A stretch of DNA of 64,000 nt, from NCBI GenBank assembly GCA_020698575.1, contig CM036248.1, positions 11,003,729-11,067,728 of the forward strand, given 5' to 3'. Numbering within the stretch: position 1 is the stretch's first letter; the number at the start of each line of letters is the position of its first letter. This document shows, piece after piece, positions 35,345 through 46,470 of the stretch. The notes beneath the pieces are model-generated. The model did not search any database. It saw only the letters and a list, made by a program, of their open reading frames with translations, and had not been told where the DNA came from. The DNA is from Bostrychus sinensis. Lineage: Eukaryota > Chordata > Actinopteri > Gobiiformes > Eleotridae. The translations under genes and the position numbers were made by a program.

Positions 35345-35815
35345 AAGTATTTCCCAAACTGGGGTACAGGTAACCCCAGGGGTAAGCAAAAAGACATAGA
35401 GGGTACATGAAATAACTTTAAAAACAAGCCTGATTACAGTTTGAAAATGAAATATAAAATATAAAAACATACAGTCTAAGTGCCTTCTCACATTGCCAAA
35501 AACACACATATCCTCTAGTGTCCAGCAAATTATTGTTTGGCAATAGGTTCATTTTAAAAGCTTGGTAGTAAAAGCTTTGGTAGATTTCCAAAAAGTGAAC
35601 TGATGTTGCTCACTAAAAATGCTGCTATGTATGCTTGTATGTATTAATAAATATTTGAATGTAATGAGAAATAATTCACTACTTCCAACTTCAATAAGTT
35701 TTTAGTTCATGTTTAGTTTATGTTTACTGTACTTACAGACAGTAAGAGTAGGGGTACATGGCTGGGGCTCAGATGTCTGAGGGGTATATGACTGTGAAAA
35801 GTTTGGGAACCACTG
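35345..35815. mobile_element. hAT-like MITE with 7/8 target duplication, without minisatellite
   Basis: The left end AAGTATTTCCCAAACTGGGG pairs with the right end AAGTTTGGGAACCACTG. Flanking octamers GCTTAGAG (35337-35344) and TCTTAGAG (35816-35823) differ at one position. Inner flanks 'ggggtaagcaaaaag' and 'gaggggtatatgactg' resemble the 38627 element, but there is no TAAACCAG array. Confidence 0.78.
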
Positions 35816-36872
35816 TCTTAGAGGATTTGTAAGCAGTAGTTCATGGTCGGGACAAAAATGTATTTGTATTTTTTATCATGTACAACTGTGAATGTCCACT
35901 GGAGGATTTGATGACAAGGGATAGAGGAGATCTGTTACCACACAATACATTCATATAAGAAATGCACAATAAAATATCACTCTAACAGTCACAGACAAAT
36001 TTATTAGTTGTTCATTTGTAATAAGGACTTAGCTCATTAACTATCATTAGATTAATACCGGGGCAACCAATGTCAGTGCCTCTTATTGTCTCAGGTAAAT
36101 TCTGTTTCCTTTTAAAACATCAACATTATTAAAATAATCATTATTTACTAGTACTTAGCATCAGGGCTTGACATTAGCTTTTTGCTCACTGGCTACTGTA
36201 GGAAGTCCTTTTCAAACGTTACTAGCCACAAGGATTTATTAAATATGTGGAAAAAAGGTAAATTTGAATGTTTTGCATGGGGTCAAGCGTAATAGTTTTT
36301 GGAGTTTAAAAAAAAAACTTTAATCATGATTAATTATTCTGTACTAAATTAGGTGTTCACTCAAACATAGCATCAGGAATTGAGGACCTCTAAAGTGAAG
36401 AAAGTAAAGTTAACGTGGCCACTTTGGCTGGTTGGAGTTTATTCAACCGACCAAAGTGAGACCAAAGTGAGACCAAAGTGAGTAAAATAGTAGTAATAGT
36501 GTATATAGTATACTGTAATAGTATAATTTAACCATATTGTAAGAAAAAAATAAAACAAATTCTTGAATCCACCACTCGATGCAGGGTGATCATTAACCCT
36601 TATACCCCAATTTTAAAAAGTTATGTTGCTCCTGTTACGGGACGACAGCGTCCCCGTCACAAAACATCATAAAAAATGTATACATTCATTTACTTTGCCT
36701 TTCACAATATTCATATAAAGTTTAAACAAGCTGGCATGTTTTAAAGGGCCTGGCTCAGCAATGTAGTTACACTGAAGAAAAAAAAAAGTTTTTTTATTTT
36801 AAATTTGTTTTTTTTAAACACCTTAAGTGAATTATTGTCGTGCCCGAAGGCATTGACAATCAGAAAAAATAC
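35816..36872. other. Unassigned stretch with a hAT-like fragment
   Basis: 36162-36240 (CAGGGCTTGACATTAGC...) resembles the left end of a fish hAT-like repeat, but no right end was found. 36452-36482 has three tandem copies of ACCAAAGTGAG. The rest is AT-rich. Confidence 0.45.
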
Positions 36873-37651
36873 TTAAAGTGTGCATTTCAAAAAGACATCA
36901 AAGATGTGTCTCTTGTTTGTGTTCCAAAGCATGTTCTTGAAGTGCTCTAATGTGGCACAGTCCCACAACCCTGCAATATTATTTAAAAGTTTGGTTAAAA
37001 AGAGAAAGGGGGAGCGGTCAAGTGCTCTGCTGGTGGGATATGAGATGCCAGGCAGGCTAAGAGTTGTACCCCTCATTTGAATAGTACTTTGTTTAATAAC
37101 AGGACAAAAAGTTAAAAGAGCTTGAGGTAATGCTCTGTGGAACAGTTTATATCCATAACACATCAGTGCAAAATTCCTCCAATGTTTTAGTGGGGTTAAT
37201 TTCAGCAGGTTGTAGTCCTCATCATGAAGTTGTTGTGTGTAAGGATAGTTTAGTATAATCCTGATTGCAGTCGATTTGTTTGCGTAATGTTCAGTGCAGC
37301 CCAGACTGGTGATGCATATTCGAAGTGTGGTAAAATATAACATTTGTACAATCTTAAGAGCAGATTATGATCTGTAACAGAGAGAGAAAGTCTACGGAGC
37401 AAAAATATTTGTGATGCCACCTTTCTGCAAACTGAGTCTACTTGTTTGTCAAACTTGAGGTCATTCGTAATCCATAATCCTAGATGTAAATGTTCTTTAA
37501 TAATTTCAATAGGACAATCCATAAATCTAATATCAATAGTTTGTTGTTGTGCCTTAGAATGGAACATGGCCTTTGTTTTACTTGGATTAAACTGCATTCC
37601 CCAGGTTTTAGCTGATTGGGCAATGGTAGAAAGGTCATGATTAACTTTCAT
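36873..37651 (-). pseudogene. Non-LTR retrotransposon, RT C-terminal remnant, frameshifted
   Basis: The upstream frame (37651-37250) contains 'WGMQFNPSKTKAMFHSK' and 'LRLYKCYILPHFEYASPVWA', the C-terminal reverse-transcriptase region typical of Jockey/CR1/I-type LINEs. The polymerase palm and endonuclease are missing (5' truncation). At about 37265 the reading frame shifts and continues in 37343-36873 with 'RIILNYPYTQQ' and a 'LLKLTPLKHWRNFAL' segment, ending at a stop. In a live element this would reverse-transcribe its own RNA at the target site; this copy is dead. It lies in the intron beyond the gpc3 exon donor, in the same orientation as the gene. The exact clade is uncertain. Confidence 0.82.
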
Positions 37652-37765
37652 GATTTATTGCTTTGTTTATTCCAAGAGTACACTTTACTTTGTTTTGCAT
37701 TAAAAGTAAAAAAAAAATGTACACCGCTTTAAACCCACATTTAAATTTGACTGTCCCATCTGAAC

Positions 37766-37771
37766 ACTTAC
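37766..37771 (-). other. 5' splice site GTAAGT
   Basis: On the minus strand the exon ends TTTGCAG and the intron begins GTAAGT, a perfect match to the U1 consensus. The exon leaves one base of a split codon (phase 1), G plus two bases from the next exon. Confidence 0.8.
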
Positions 37772-37955
37772 CTGCAAAGATGCGTAGCCGTTTGCGTCTC
37801 GGCGGTGGCCCCAGACCGGACGTCCCGCTGCAGTCGTCTTCATCATCACAGTCTCCGCTCCCGAAGCCCTCTTCTCCCTCCACTGCCCCGTCTGCCCCGC
37901 CGCCCCGGGCCCGGACCCTCCAGCGCTTTTCAGATAAGGTCACCATCCGCAGCAG
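37772..37955 (-). CDS. gpc3: Glypican-3 internal exon (GAG-attachment region)
   Basis: The 184-nt exon gives 61 codons plus one base. Glypican-3 is a GPI-anchored heparan-sulfate proteoglycan at the cell surface that modulates Hedgehog, Wnt and growth-factor signalling. The product starts LLRMVTLSEK. It holds EEGFGSGDCDDEDDCSGTSG at residues 28-47 and ends with RRKRLRIFA. Mammalian GPC3 has the same order: LLRTMS, then EEGFESGDC, an acidic run ending in Cys, SG, then LRFLAE (recalled). Ser33 and Ser46 are followed by Gly next to acidic residues, as at the two heparan-sulfate sites of GPC3. The block is 8 residues longer than I recall for human, mainly an Arg/Gly/Ala stretch at residues 11-24. 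The exon starts in phase 0 and ends in phase 1, which would fit a split Glu codon. Upstream and downstream exons were not found, so this is a partial gene. The sister gene gpc5 is the main alternative, judged less likely. Confidence 0.85.
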
Positions 37956-37980
37956 CTGTGGGACAAACACAGAGAGGTAC
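37956..37980 (-). other. 3' splice site with polypyrimidine tract
   Basis: The minus strand reads CCTCTCTGTGTTTGTCCCACAG immediately before the exon. A long pyrimidine tract and CAG end make a strong acceptor, paired with the GTAAGT donor on the other side. Confidence 0.8.
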
Positions 37981-38019
37981 TGCTCAGAGATGGTCTTTAA
38001 AGATTAGGATTATCTACTT

Positions 38020-38141
38020 TTGGCTTTTCTTTTCTGAGTTGGCCACAGCAAATCATCTGTGTCCTATAGCATGCAGTGATTTGTATATTGATTTTGCATT
38101 TATCCAGGCTTGGGACCAGCACCAAGGGTATCCCCCTGTGG
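38020..38141 (+). mobile_element. SINE body fragment (V-SINE-like)
   Basis: 'gttggccacagcaaatcatc', 'tagcatgcagtgatttgtat' and 'caggcttgggaccagcacca' parallel the copy at 7068. It begins about 60 bp upstream (transcript sense) of the gpc3 exon acceptor, in the intron. Confidence 0.62.
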
Positions 38142-38626
38142 AAGAGTTAATTCCTGACTTAATTCCTAAGCATTTTTTTCCCAATGTGATTTTTCAAACC
38201 ACTGATTAAAAGTCTTACTAACAAAAGGTTGGTTTAACAAAGTTGTCTGTTTAAGAGCTTGGGCCTGCAGTAAACAACTTATTATTGGTAGTAAATCATT
38301 TTTAGATACAATCCTAGTAATAAAAGCTTTTAACTTCTTGGGCCACAACATGCTTAAAATCACATACCAGCACTAACAACAACAACATTTGAAAAAGTGG
38401 TCCTTCAAGGTTCAGTGTCAACATGTTTTCCAAAATGACACACGATTTTCCAGGACTTTTCCATACATTTTCAAAACCTTGAGTATGTCCAATATATTCA
38501 GGGTTTTCCAGACGTTATTATGGCCTTTTTTAATGCTATCCTCAATAGAATATATGCACCAAAATCTAAATTTGCTGCATATATTTATTACTTTACATAT
38601 TACCAGCAACATTAAAAGGGCTGGAC
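38142..38626. other. Intronic stretch with a hAT-like fragment
   Basis: 38440-38520 ('gattttccaggacttttcca', 'tgtccaatatattcagggtt') resembles part of the element at 49684. The rest is unrecognised. Confidence 0.45.
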
Positions 38627-39164
38627 CAGTGTTTCCCAACCAGGGGTACAGGGACCCTAGGGGTACACACATTGCAGGGGGTTTGTGGAGTTATTTGATC
38701 ATTTAAAATGTACAAAATCTGGATTAACCCAGGACAATGCTGAGATAAAACAGGGAATAACAGAAAAATGCTAGAACAAAACAGGGACTGAACTTGAACT
38801 AAACCAGGACTGAATACAGGCCAAAAATCAGAACTAAACCAGGTCTAAAACCAGAACTTAAGCCAGGAAAACACAGGTACTAAAACCAGAACTAAACCAG
38901 ATTTAAAACCAGAACTAAACCAGGTCTAAACCAGGAATAAACCAGAAATACAGTAGGTCTAAACCAGGTCAAACCAGGGCTAAACTAAACTAAACCAAAA
39001 AACAAACAAACAAAAAAACACAGGTCTAAAAACCAGAAATAAACCAATTCTAATCAGGGCTAAACTAAGGCTAAATCAGGTCTAAATCAGGACTAAGCTG
39101 GGTCCAAACCAGAACTAAGACAGGTCCTGGCGGTACACAAGATCAAAAAGGTTGGGAACCACTG
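38627..39164. mobile_element. hAT-like MITE with minisatellite core and 7/8 target duplication
   Basis: The left end CAGTGTTTCCCAACCAGGGG and right end AAAGGTTGGGAACCACTG are inverted. Flanking octamers GGCTGGAC (38619-38626) and GGCTAGAC (39165-39172) differ at one position. The centre (about 38740-39125) is a degenerate GAACTAAACCAG/GGTCTAAACCAG array interrupted by an AAACAAACAAACA-type tract. The same element, inverted, is at 52760. Confidence 0.85.
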
Positions 39165-39769
39165 GGCTAGACTACCATTATGTTGCCATTATTTTGTAAT
39201 ACCTCTAAAATCTTCCTAGAATAAAATTATTTTGAGGCTTTAATTGTTTTTAAAAACCCTGAGGATACAGTATGATAAGTTCTGACAAGAAGAATTTGGT
39301 TAACTTTTTATAATAATTTGTATACCTTTATGTATGCAACACTTTTCCTTTAGACAGATCTACAAAAAGACTTTTCCTCTGTCTTTCTGAGGTCGGTCTG
39401 ACTGTCCAGAAACAGTTTAACAAAGCTGTGAAAATAGTCTCCATATAAACGTATTATTATGACAATGTTGGGGGATTTCCAGAATAAAAGGTCTTTAAAC
39501 CGCCATTATACCGACCACAGAGGAAACAGTGGTGTTGTCGGTGACATTTCTGTTATTTTGGTCCAAGTGTGATTCATTGAAAGGGCTGTGGCTGTGGCTC
39601 TGTGTGATTTAATGGCAGAAAGGGGAGACCGCAGTCAGATTGTGTTGTTACTGGCAAATTTTATTGTCCTGAACCACTGTCTCGGGGCAACAAAACAGGA
39701 TACCAGCACAAGACAAGTGGCAGAGCTGAACTGGGTCGTATGAAGTTATAGTTTTACTCCAATACATTT
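39165..39769. other. Unassigned intronic stretch
   Basis: No recognised feature. Confidence 0.45.
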
Positions 39770-40022
39770 ACTTCCTAAAGATATTTTTATGTCAGTCTTA
39801 GTCAGAAACATCAGAAAATATATTTGGCTTTCCAAGAACCATTTTAATTTTAACAGACTAAAATGAGTGCTAGCAAACAAAGACAAAACAGGGACTAAAC
39901 CAGCTCTAAATCAGGACTAAACAGGTATAGCAGGACCAAATCTAGAACTAAATCAAGTCTAAACCAGGACTAATCTAGGACTAAACCAGGAGTAATCCAG
40001 GACTAAACCAGGTCTAAACTAA
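39770..40022. mobile_element. hAT-like element fragment with minisatellite, cut by a SINE
   Basis: 'tttggctttccaagaaccat' and 'agactaaaatg' match the inner left flank of the 21106 copy, followed by ggactaaaccagg units. The array stops where the reversed SINE at 40023 begins, and no right end follows it. Confidence 0.55.
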
Positions 40023-40197
40023 ACTCTCCTCTGACCACAACCAAACACACTCACACTGACACATTCATACAGGCAAGGTGGGTAAAGTGTCTTGCTCAAG
40101 GACACACCGGCAGTATGCAATGCAGGACGGTGATTCAAACCACCAACCTTCTGGTTAGTGGGTGAATGTCTGTACCAGCAGAGGTACTACTGCCCCT
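40023..40197 (-). mobile_element. tRNA-derived SINE, family A, reversed
   Basis: On the minus strand it begins with a 'ggggcagtagtacctctgct' head, followed by 'aaccagaaggttggtggttt' and 'gtgtccttgagcaagacact', the family-A body seen at 4476. It lacks a poly(A) tail at its 3' side. Confidence 0.75.
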
Positions 40198-40959
40198 AAA
40201 GGGTAAGTTATAAATAGTCTGACTAACATTAGTGCAAAAAAAAAAAAAAAAAAAAAAAAAATCCAAATTAACTTAATATACATCAGTAGCATTTTTACTA
40301 CATACACAATTTCCTTTAAATAGACACTGTTATATATCTGTAATATAACTTAATATAATATAACCATTATTACTTCTGTTAGTTAGACCTAAAATGCATA
40401 AGAGATCAAATCTGACGTTTTAATAATGCTTTAATTAAAAAAGTTTATCACCATCAGAAATAAATTGGTATTTTATTATCTTGTGTAAATTAACCTCTCT
40501 CTGAATTGGCCTTTATCCCGTCTGTAGCTGATTGTTTGACTCATATTTTCTTGAGTGATTTACAGAAGCTCATAACTTACTGAGAAACAGGAACCAGATG
40601 TGTTTACTGAGCACTGCGGTGAACCAATCAACCCATAAATAATACAGACACAAACTCAAAACTGTAAAGAATTTCATTAGAAATACTATTTAGTCTCTGG
40701 AAAATTAAGTCTAAATGTACTGCTTCTATAATCGCAGGAGCTGTCCCCTAAAATATCTACACTGACATATGTCTTTAAGGCTGAGTTCATAAAGCTTTTG
40801 GTTCAAACTGTGGTTATTTTTAGAAACGTCTGTCAATTTCACTACAAAACACATAAAAGCTCAACCATGATCAGATTTATGTCAACATTTTACAATGTGA
40901 GCTTTATGTCCCATCCCCAGGGCGGACAGGACCTAGGACACCTAAAGGTAATATACTAA
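40198..40959. other. Unassigned intronic stretch
   Basis: Homopolymer A run at about 40236-40261; otherwise AT-rich and unrecognised. Confidence 0.45.
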
Positions 40960-41285
40960 ATGGACTTTTTTGAGCTATTTACAATGTTATAATGTTGTCT
41001 CCACCTCAAAAACATACTTGGAGTATTTTGTTTCATTCTCACTTGTTTGGTGAGGCCATTCCCTTCTCCACAGCTGAAAGCACCACAAAGTACTCCTGCG
41101 CGTTTCTGAAGCCCATACACCATCCCCGGACACTTAAATTACCGTCACTAACACCAACAGCTCCCCAAAAGAACACGTTTTCTATACATATACATTATTT
41201 TAAGATTTCAAACATGAAATACCAATGCAAAGGCGCCCAAAACTATTTTATAAGCCTGGGAAAAGCATCACTATAGGCCCTTTAA
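40960..41285 (-). mobile_element. TTAA-type MITE, type II, reversed
   Basis: The right side ends 'ggccctttaagg' with TTAA. 'acaatgttataatgttgtct' and 'ctcaaaaacatacttggagt' match the terminal part of both interiors. 'gcgtttctgaagcccataca' and 'acatatacattattttaag' are the complement of the type II interior, which is partly deleted. Confidence 0.58.
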
Positions 41286-42290
41286 GGCTGCGGGAATGCC
41301 TTTTAGCTTGAGGAAGATGGAGGAAGTGTCTGGGGAGAGGGTAGTTTTTTTCCCAACATCTGGTAGCTGGTTTTCTTCCTACAGCCTTGTGAGCACCTAC
41401 AGTAGCCCTTGAGGGACATGCTGTTGTTTAAGAAGACACCCAATACCAATAAGTCTAATGAGTTACTTAAAAACTGAATATTAGCCTTCAATACAGAAAC
41501 ATCCATGTGCTTCTCCTCCAGCAGTGCTCAGTTTGTCCTCTCTGAGTAGCTGTAGAAACAAGAAGTAATGCCTGTTTCCACAATTTCTGATGAAAGACAA
41601 ATGCAAGGAGTGTTTCTGATGCACAGCTAACAGCATTGTTTTGATTGAGGCGCTCCATCAGAGCACCAGAAGTTCATAAAAGAGCAAAAGGGCATTGCAG
41701 CCTGCCCACCATGCTAAAACATCTGTTAAAACATGTGTTAAAACAAATGACCGAGCTACAGAAACAACACATCTGGTTGGTCCGAGTGAGTGACTGAAAA
41801 ACAAGGATCGTGCAAACATAGGCAACAGTGACAAATCAAGACAAACACAACTCTTTTTTAAAAACTTTGACAGCTTAAGATGAGGTGAAAAAGGTCAGTG
41901 TTAAAAACATGAGTGCGTTAACATGGAGACAACCTTCCTGACCATCTCTGTCTGCTCCACATCACACATGATTGAGAGGCCTGCCAGACCAACAGATGTG
42001 TTACATTCCTGACTCTGGGCCTCGGAGCCGGCTTTTATGTGCCGCTGCTCCTCCTCCTGTTTGCTTTTTAATGATTTCCTTCCTATCTGCATACGTCAGC
42101 ACGCATGTTTCTGTTGTTTTCACTTGTTTTGGGGAAAATTGAGTTCATATGTGCTTTGTCTCAGGTCAGCGGCGCTGTCTGTGGCAGAGCGGAGCCTGAC
42201 TGTGTGGCCAGCGGTGTGTTACTGTTATGGGCTGTTTCAGATGTCACAGTCTCTCCTATGGGACGTAACTACTGACAGTGAAAAGTATGC
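41286..42290. other. Unassigned intronic stretch
   Basis: A 63-codon minus-strand frame at 42092-41901 has no recognisable domain and no splice context. Nothing else seen. Confidence 0.45.
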
Positions 42291-43200
42291 AATGATGATT
42301 GTCAAACTTCTCACACCAAGTACCACCCCAGAAAATATCTGTGTTTCCAAATACCATCTTTAATGGACTAAAACAAAACAGGGCCTAAACCAGGACACAA
42401 TCAGGACCAAAGCAGGAGTGATTTATTTCAGGACTAATCTAGGACTAGTATAAAGCAGGACTAAGCCAGGTTTAAACTTGGACTAAACCAGGACTTAAAC
42501 TGGACTAAACCAGGATTAAACTTGGTCTAAACCAGGACTAAAACTGGACTAAACCAGGACTAAACCAGGATTAAACTTGGTCTAATCCTGATCTAAACCA
42601 GGACTAAACCAGGATCAGTTTAGGACTATTCTGACTAGTCTAAAGCAGGACTAAACCAGGTTTAGACTTGGTCTAAACCAGGACTAAACCTGGACTAAAC
42701 CTGGACTAAACAAGGACCAAACCAGGATTAAACTTGGTCTAAACCAGATCTAAACTAGGACTAAACCAGGATTTATTTAGGACTAATCTGACTAGTGTAA
42801 AGCAGGACTAAACCAGGTTTAAACTTAGACTAAACCAGGACTTGACCTGCACTAAACCAGGATTAAACTTGGTCTAAACCAGGACTAAACCTGGACTATA
42901 CAAGGACTAAACCAAGTATAAACCTGGACTAATCTAGGGCTAAACCAGGGTGATTTAGGACTAATCTGACTAGTATAAAGAAGGGCCAAAACAGGTCTAA
43001 ACTTGGTCTAAACCAGGACCAAACCTGGACTAATCTAAGACCAAACTAAGTATAAACCAGGACAAATTCAGGTTTAAACCAGGTCTAAACCAGTTCAAAA
43101 CAAGAACTACGCAACCACAGCGGGACTAAAACAGGAATAAAACTAAAATAAATCTGAAATGCAGAAGACTCCTGAGTAGCACTTTTAGAGAACCCATGGT
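42291..43200. mobile_element. hAT-like element carrying a large minisatellite
   Basis: The left flank 'ttgtcaaacttctcacacca', 'agtaccaccccagaaaatat' and the right 'gactcctgagtagcactttt' plus 'agagaaccc' match the 21106 copy. The 42365-43160 centre is a degenerate array in which a longer unit of about 170-180 bp (with 'tttaggactaatctgactag') recurs about four times, showing higher-order amplification. Confidence 0.62.
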
Positions 43201-44324
43201 CTATAGAAATACAGGCTCCTGCTGCTAACTTTATGAGATGGCATTTTGTAGTTTTTCTAAGGCCTCACCTGAATCATCGTGGTGCAATGCCATCATCATG
43301 CAGTGAGAGTGACAGTTTGAGCATCAGTGGGTCTGCATTAGATCATTATTTGATACTTTTTAGATGTGCTGATTGTAATAAATCCACAAAAACAATGCAC
43401 AAAAATGCACAAAAACAATGTGCTTAATGCAACAAATATAGAAGAAAGAAAAGGGAATGGCATGGAGCAAACCCTGGCCACTTTGATACATGGTATGTGC
43501 TCTTGCAGGTGAGCCACCAAGGAGCCCGTCTGTGGATTTTTTTTGTTACTTTTTGCTTTGTCTTGCCTTTTAGCTGTGCTGCATGTGGAGTATAAATCAG
43601 GTCTGATAATGAAACTGGGCTGGAAGAACCTCAAGCCAATCAAGACAAAAAAAGCCTGGACAACAAACTCTGAGAGGAAGTGTTCAAAAGAATCATTTGA
43701 ACTATGCCTTTAAAACTAATGGGCCTGATAATTCCTGACAGATTTAGGAGAAATAAACTGCAAATGAAGAAAGTGGCTATTCTGTGATTTTCTATTCACA
43801 GCTAACCTCGAGCACTCCTCTTCACTCTCACCAAACGCAGGTCTAAAACATGTTGGGTTCAGTGTTGAAGAGCCTGGTTGTGGTTGTGTCTCCAGGAAAC
43901 TGCAGTGAGTCAGTGGGATGTGCTCTGAGCAGCTGGAGCCTCATGTGTTTGTGTGTTCGAGCGAGCGGAGGTATAAAACCAGCCTTAATCACACGGTTAC
44001 GTCAGTCCCAAGATAAACAAGCATGTTCCCTTCTCCTCTGAAACACAAGCCAGCCACTCGGCCCAATACAACAGACTTAAGGCAACACTATGTCATATGT
44101 GGACCTTAAAATAATGTTTTTAAAATAAATTTAGTGGGAGATCAGCTGTTATCAACTCTCCCCAAACACCTGAGCGCTTCTCGTAATCATTCTTTATGAG
44201 TGGTTCTTCTCTTTAGCAGTTTATGTCCTGATTTAGTTAAATGTAGAGCCAGTATTACTCCTGTTTTTAATCCTGCTCTGATTGAGGATTCAATTTAAAG
44301 TGTGGACCACTGCTTAGTCCAAAG
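43201..44324. other. Unassigned intronic stretch
   Basis: No exon-like block. Frames at 43233, 43338 (minus) and 43850 lack domains and splice context. Confidence 0.45.
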
Positions 44325-44958
44325 CACAGTTTAGGCCTGGTTCTGTCCTGGTTTAGTCACGATTTAGTCCTGGTTTAGTCTCTTATGTACTGGTTCAGGA
44401 CAGGGCTGGACTGTGAGAAAAAAATCATCCTGGGAATTTTCGGTCTAGACCACCGGCTGCTCCCAATTGCCAATCCAGCCCTGGTTTAGACCTGGTTTAA
44501 TCCTGGTTATGCACTGGTTTAGACTTGGTTCAGTCTTAGTTTAGACCTGGTTTAGTCCTGGTTATGCACTGGTTTAGACTTAATACAGTCTTGGTTTAGT
44601 TCTGGTTTAGTCCTGGTTTAGTTTCAATTGCATGCTGGTTTAGAGCTGGTTTAATCCGGGCTTTAGTCCTGGTTTTGTTTCAGTTATGTCCTGGTTTAGT
44701 CCTGGTTTTGTTTCATTTATGTGCTGTTTAGTCCTGGTTATGCACTGGTTTAGACTTAGTTTAGACCTGGTTTAGTCCTGGTTGTGCTCTGGCTTAGACT
44801 TAATACAGTCTTGGTTTAGTTCTGGTTTAGTCCTGGTTTTGTTTCAATTATGTCCTGGTTTAGTCCTGGTTTTGTTTCAATTATGTGCTGGTTTAGACCT
44901 GGTTTAGTCCTGGTTTAGCCCTGGTTTAGCCCTGGTTATGCTCTGGTTTAGAATAAGT
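44325..44958. repeat. CTGGTTTAGTC minisatellite (inverted orientation)
   Basis: The same 11-12-bp unit as at 14640 in complement orientation. A longer repeated phrase (about 'gtttagttctggtttagtcc' with 'gttttgtttcaattatgt') recurs at about 44600, 44700 and 44830. Interrupted by the 83-bp element at 44401. Host-element ends are not recognisable. Confidence 0.85.
44401..44483. mobile_element. 83-bp mini hAT-like element nested in the minisatellite
   Basis: CAGGGCTGGACTGTGAG at the left is the inverse of CAATCCAGCCCTG at the right. Flanking octamers GTTCAGGA and GTTTAGAC agree at 5 of 8 positions, within an array whose own unit is similar. Ends of this type are common in fish repeats. Confidence 0.6.
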
Positions 44959-45459
44959 TCAGTCCATTCTGATGCCAGCGAAGAAAGTGAAGAGGATTTT
45001 GTCAGAGAAGGTGAATAAAAGAGAGAGGGCAAACTAAAACATGGTCCTTCTTTTTATTTTCGTGAGCAAAAGTTACATTGTGTTGCTTTAAAGTCTGAAG
45101 TTAGGAGCAAACACACTCGACGTTGTTCCTGGTACAAGCCCTCATTCATGTCTCCACATTGAGGCCACAGGCGGACGATGACCACTGCATTTCTCACACG
45201 CTGCTCACACACACAGCAGGTTTTCGACAGGAGCGCTCCACTTCAGCCTCAGGTCGTCCCAGAACAACCCAGAAGTTAAAGATGGACTCCATATGTTTTC
45301 ATTGGACAGTGGTGTATTGCCAAATAGTTTCTGCCTTTCTGGTTTATTTCTGTTTTCTGGCTAACAGAGCGACCCAAGCAGACCTACCTCAACCAAAAAT
45401 CTGATTTATGCTCCTCCCAAAAGATCATGTGGGTCCTCGACATTGAAAATCTGAATGAA
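44959..45459. other. Unassigned intronic stretch
   Basis: A 93-codon frame near 45123-45404 has no recognised domain. Confidence 0.45.
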
Positions 45460-46470
45460 AGTGAACAAGAAGCAAGGAGCAATGTTTTGATTCTTTGCAT
45501 CATCATGTCTAGAAATGTAACTTTGAAATCTCTAAAAAAAAAAAAAGGCAAATTTTTTAATAAGCAAATTTATCCCTCAGGCCCTCCTTTAAAAAATCTG
45601 GTTCTTCCTCTTAAAGCCCTTTTAGGTCACGGGGTCACATTTAAAAATATAAAACATGAATGATGTTTTTTGATCATTAACCCCTGTCCTCATCATACAT
45701 AACAAAAGAGAATAAATGTTTATATTTTTAACCCTCTAAAAAACAGTTTGTTCACATAATTCCAACATATTTGTAAATAAAACATGAATTATTTACTATT
45801 TAAAGAAGCAAAGTACTTTTTTGTTTGTGCATTGATTACCAGTCCCGGATAGGTTACTGATAAGTCCTAAAACTGATTTTGATACATTTTTACTTTTTGT
45901 GCCATTACAAAAAAACGGGCAGAAAATCACACAACAATACGCTGAAACTCAGGTTCTTCCTCTTAAAGCACTAAGAGGCTGAGCTACACTCACTGTTATC
46001 TGGGAAATATAAGGGAATTATTTGCCACAATACAATGAGAAAATCTGGATCTGGTGATTTTTTTTTTTTTTTTTGCTTGTGTATTTTTTATCCTCTGACA
46101 GGGTTACAGAGGAATGAACATGATTTAACATTTCTGTGTTGCAACAGCAGTAGAGTGAAAATAAATGATTTTAATGTGAGTCAATGGGACCAAAAAGGCC
46201 TTTTAGAGGAAGAATGCAAGGTTTTTGTTAAGACAGTTGAAAATTATTGTGACACTGAAATTCTAAAACAAATTTTTTAATGAACATCTTTGTCAAATAT
46301 CATCACCGTAGCATAAGAAATGCCAAAATGAAAGCAGAAAATACAACCAAAAAGGAGCCAGGAGGCTGAGGGTTAAACTACATAAGCAGAATATGTGCAG
46401 ACAACTCTCAGAGTTGACACTGTTTATGGTCATTAATATAGATTTCTTCCTATTCACAGAGGAGTAAGTA
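45460..46470. repeat. Local duplicated segment, long copy
   Basis: Shares 'caatgttttgattctttgca' and 'gtctagaaatgtaactttga' (45480-45530) and 'tcattaatatagatttcttc' (46430-46450) with the copy at 47090-47300, in the same order and orientation. Carries about 800 bp extra between, with poly(A) at about 45535 and poly(T) at about 46059-46074. Confidence 0.6.

Noticed and set aside
41901..42092. 63-codon minus-strand frame as an upstream gpc3 exon
   Set aside because: No Cys/Trp pattern of glypicans and no consensus splice sites at its ends.
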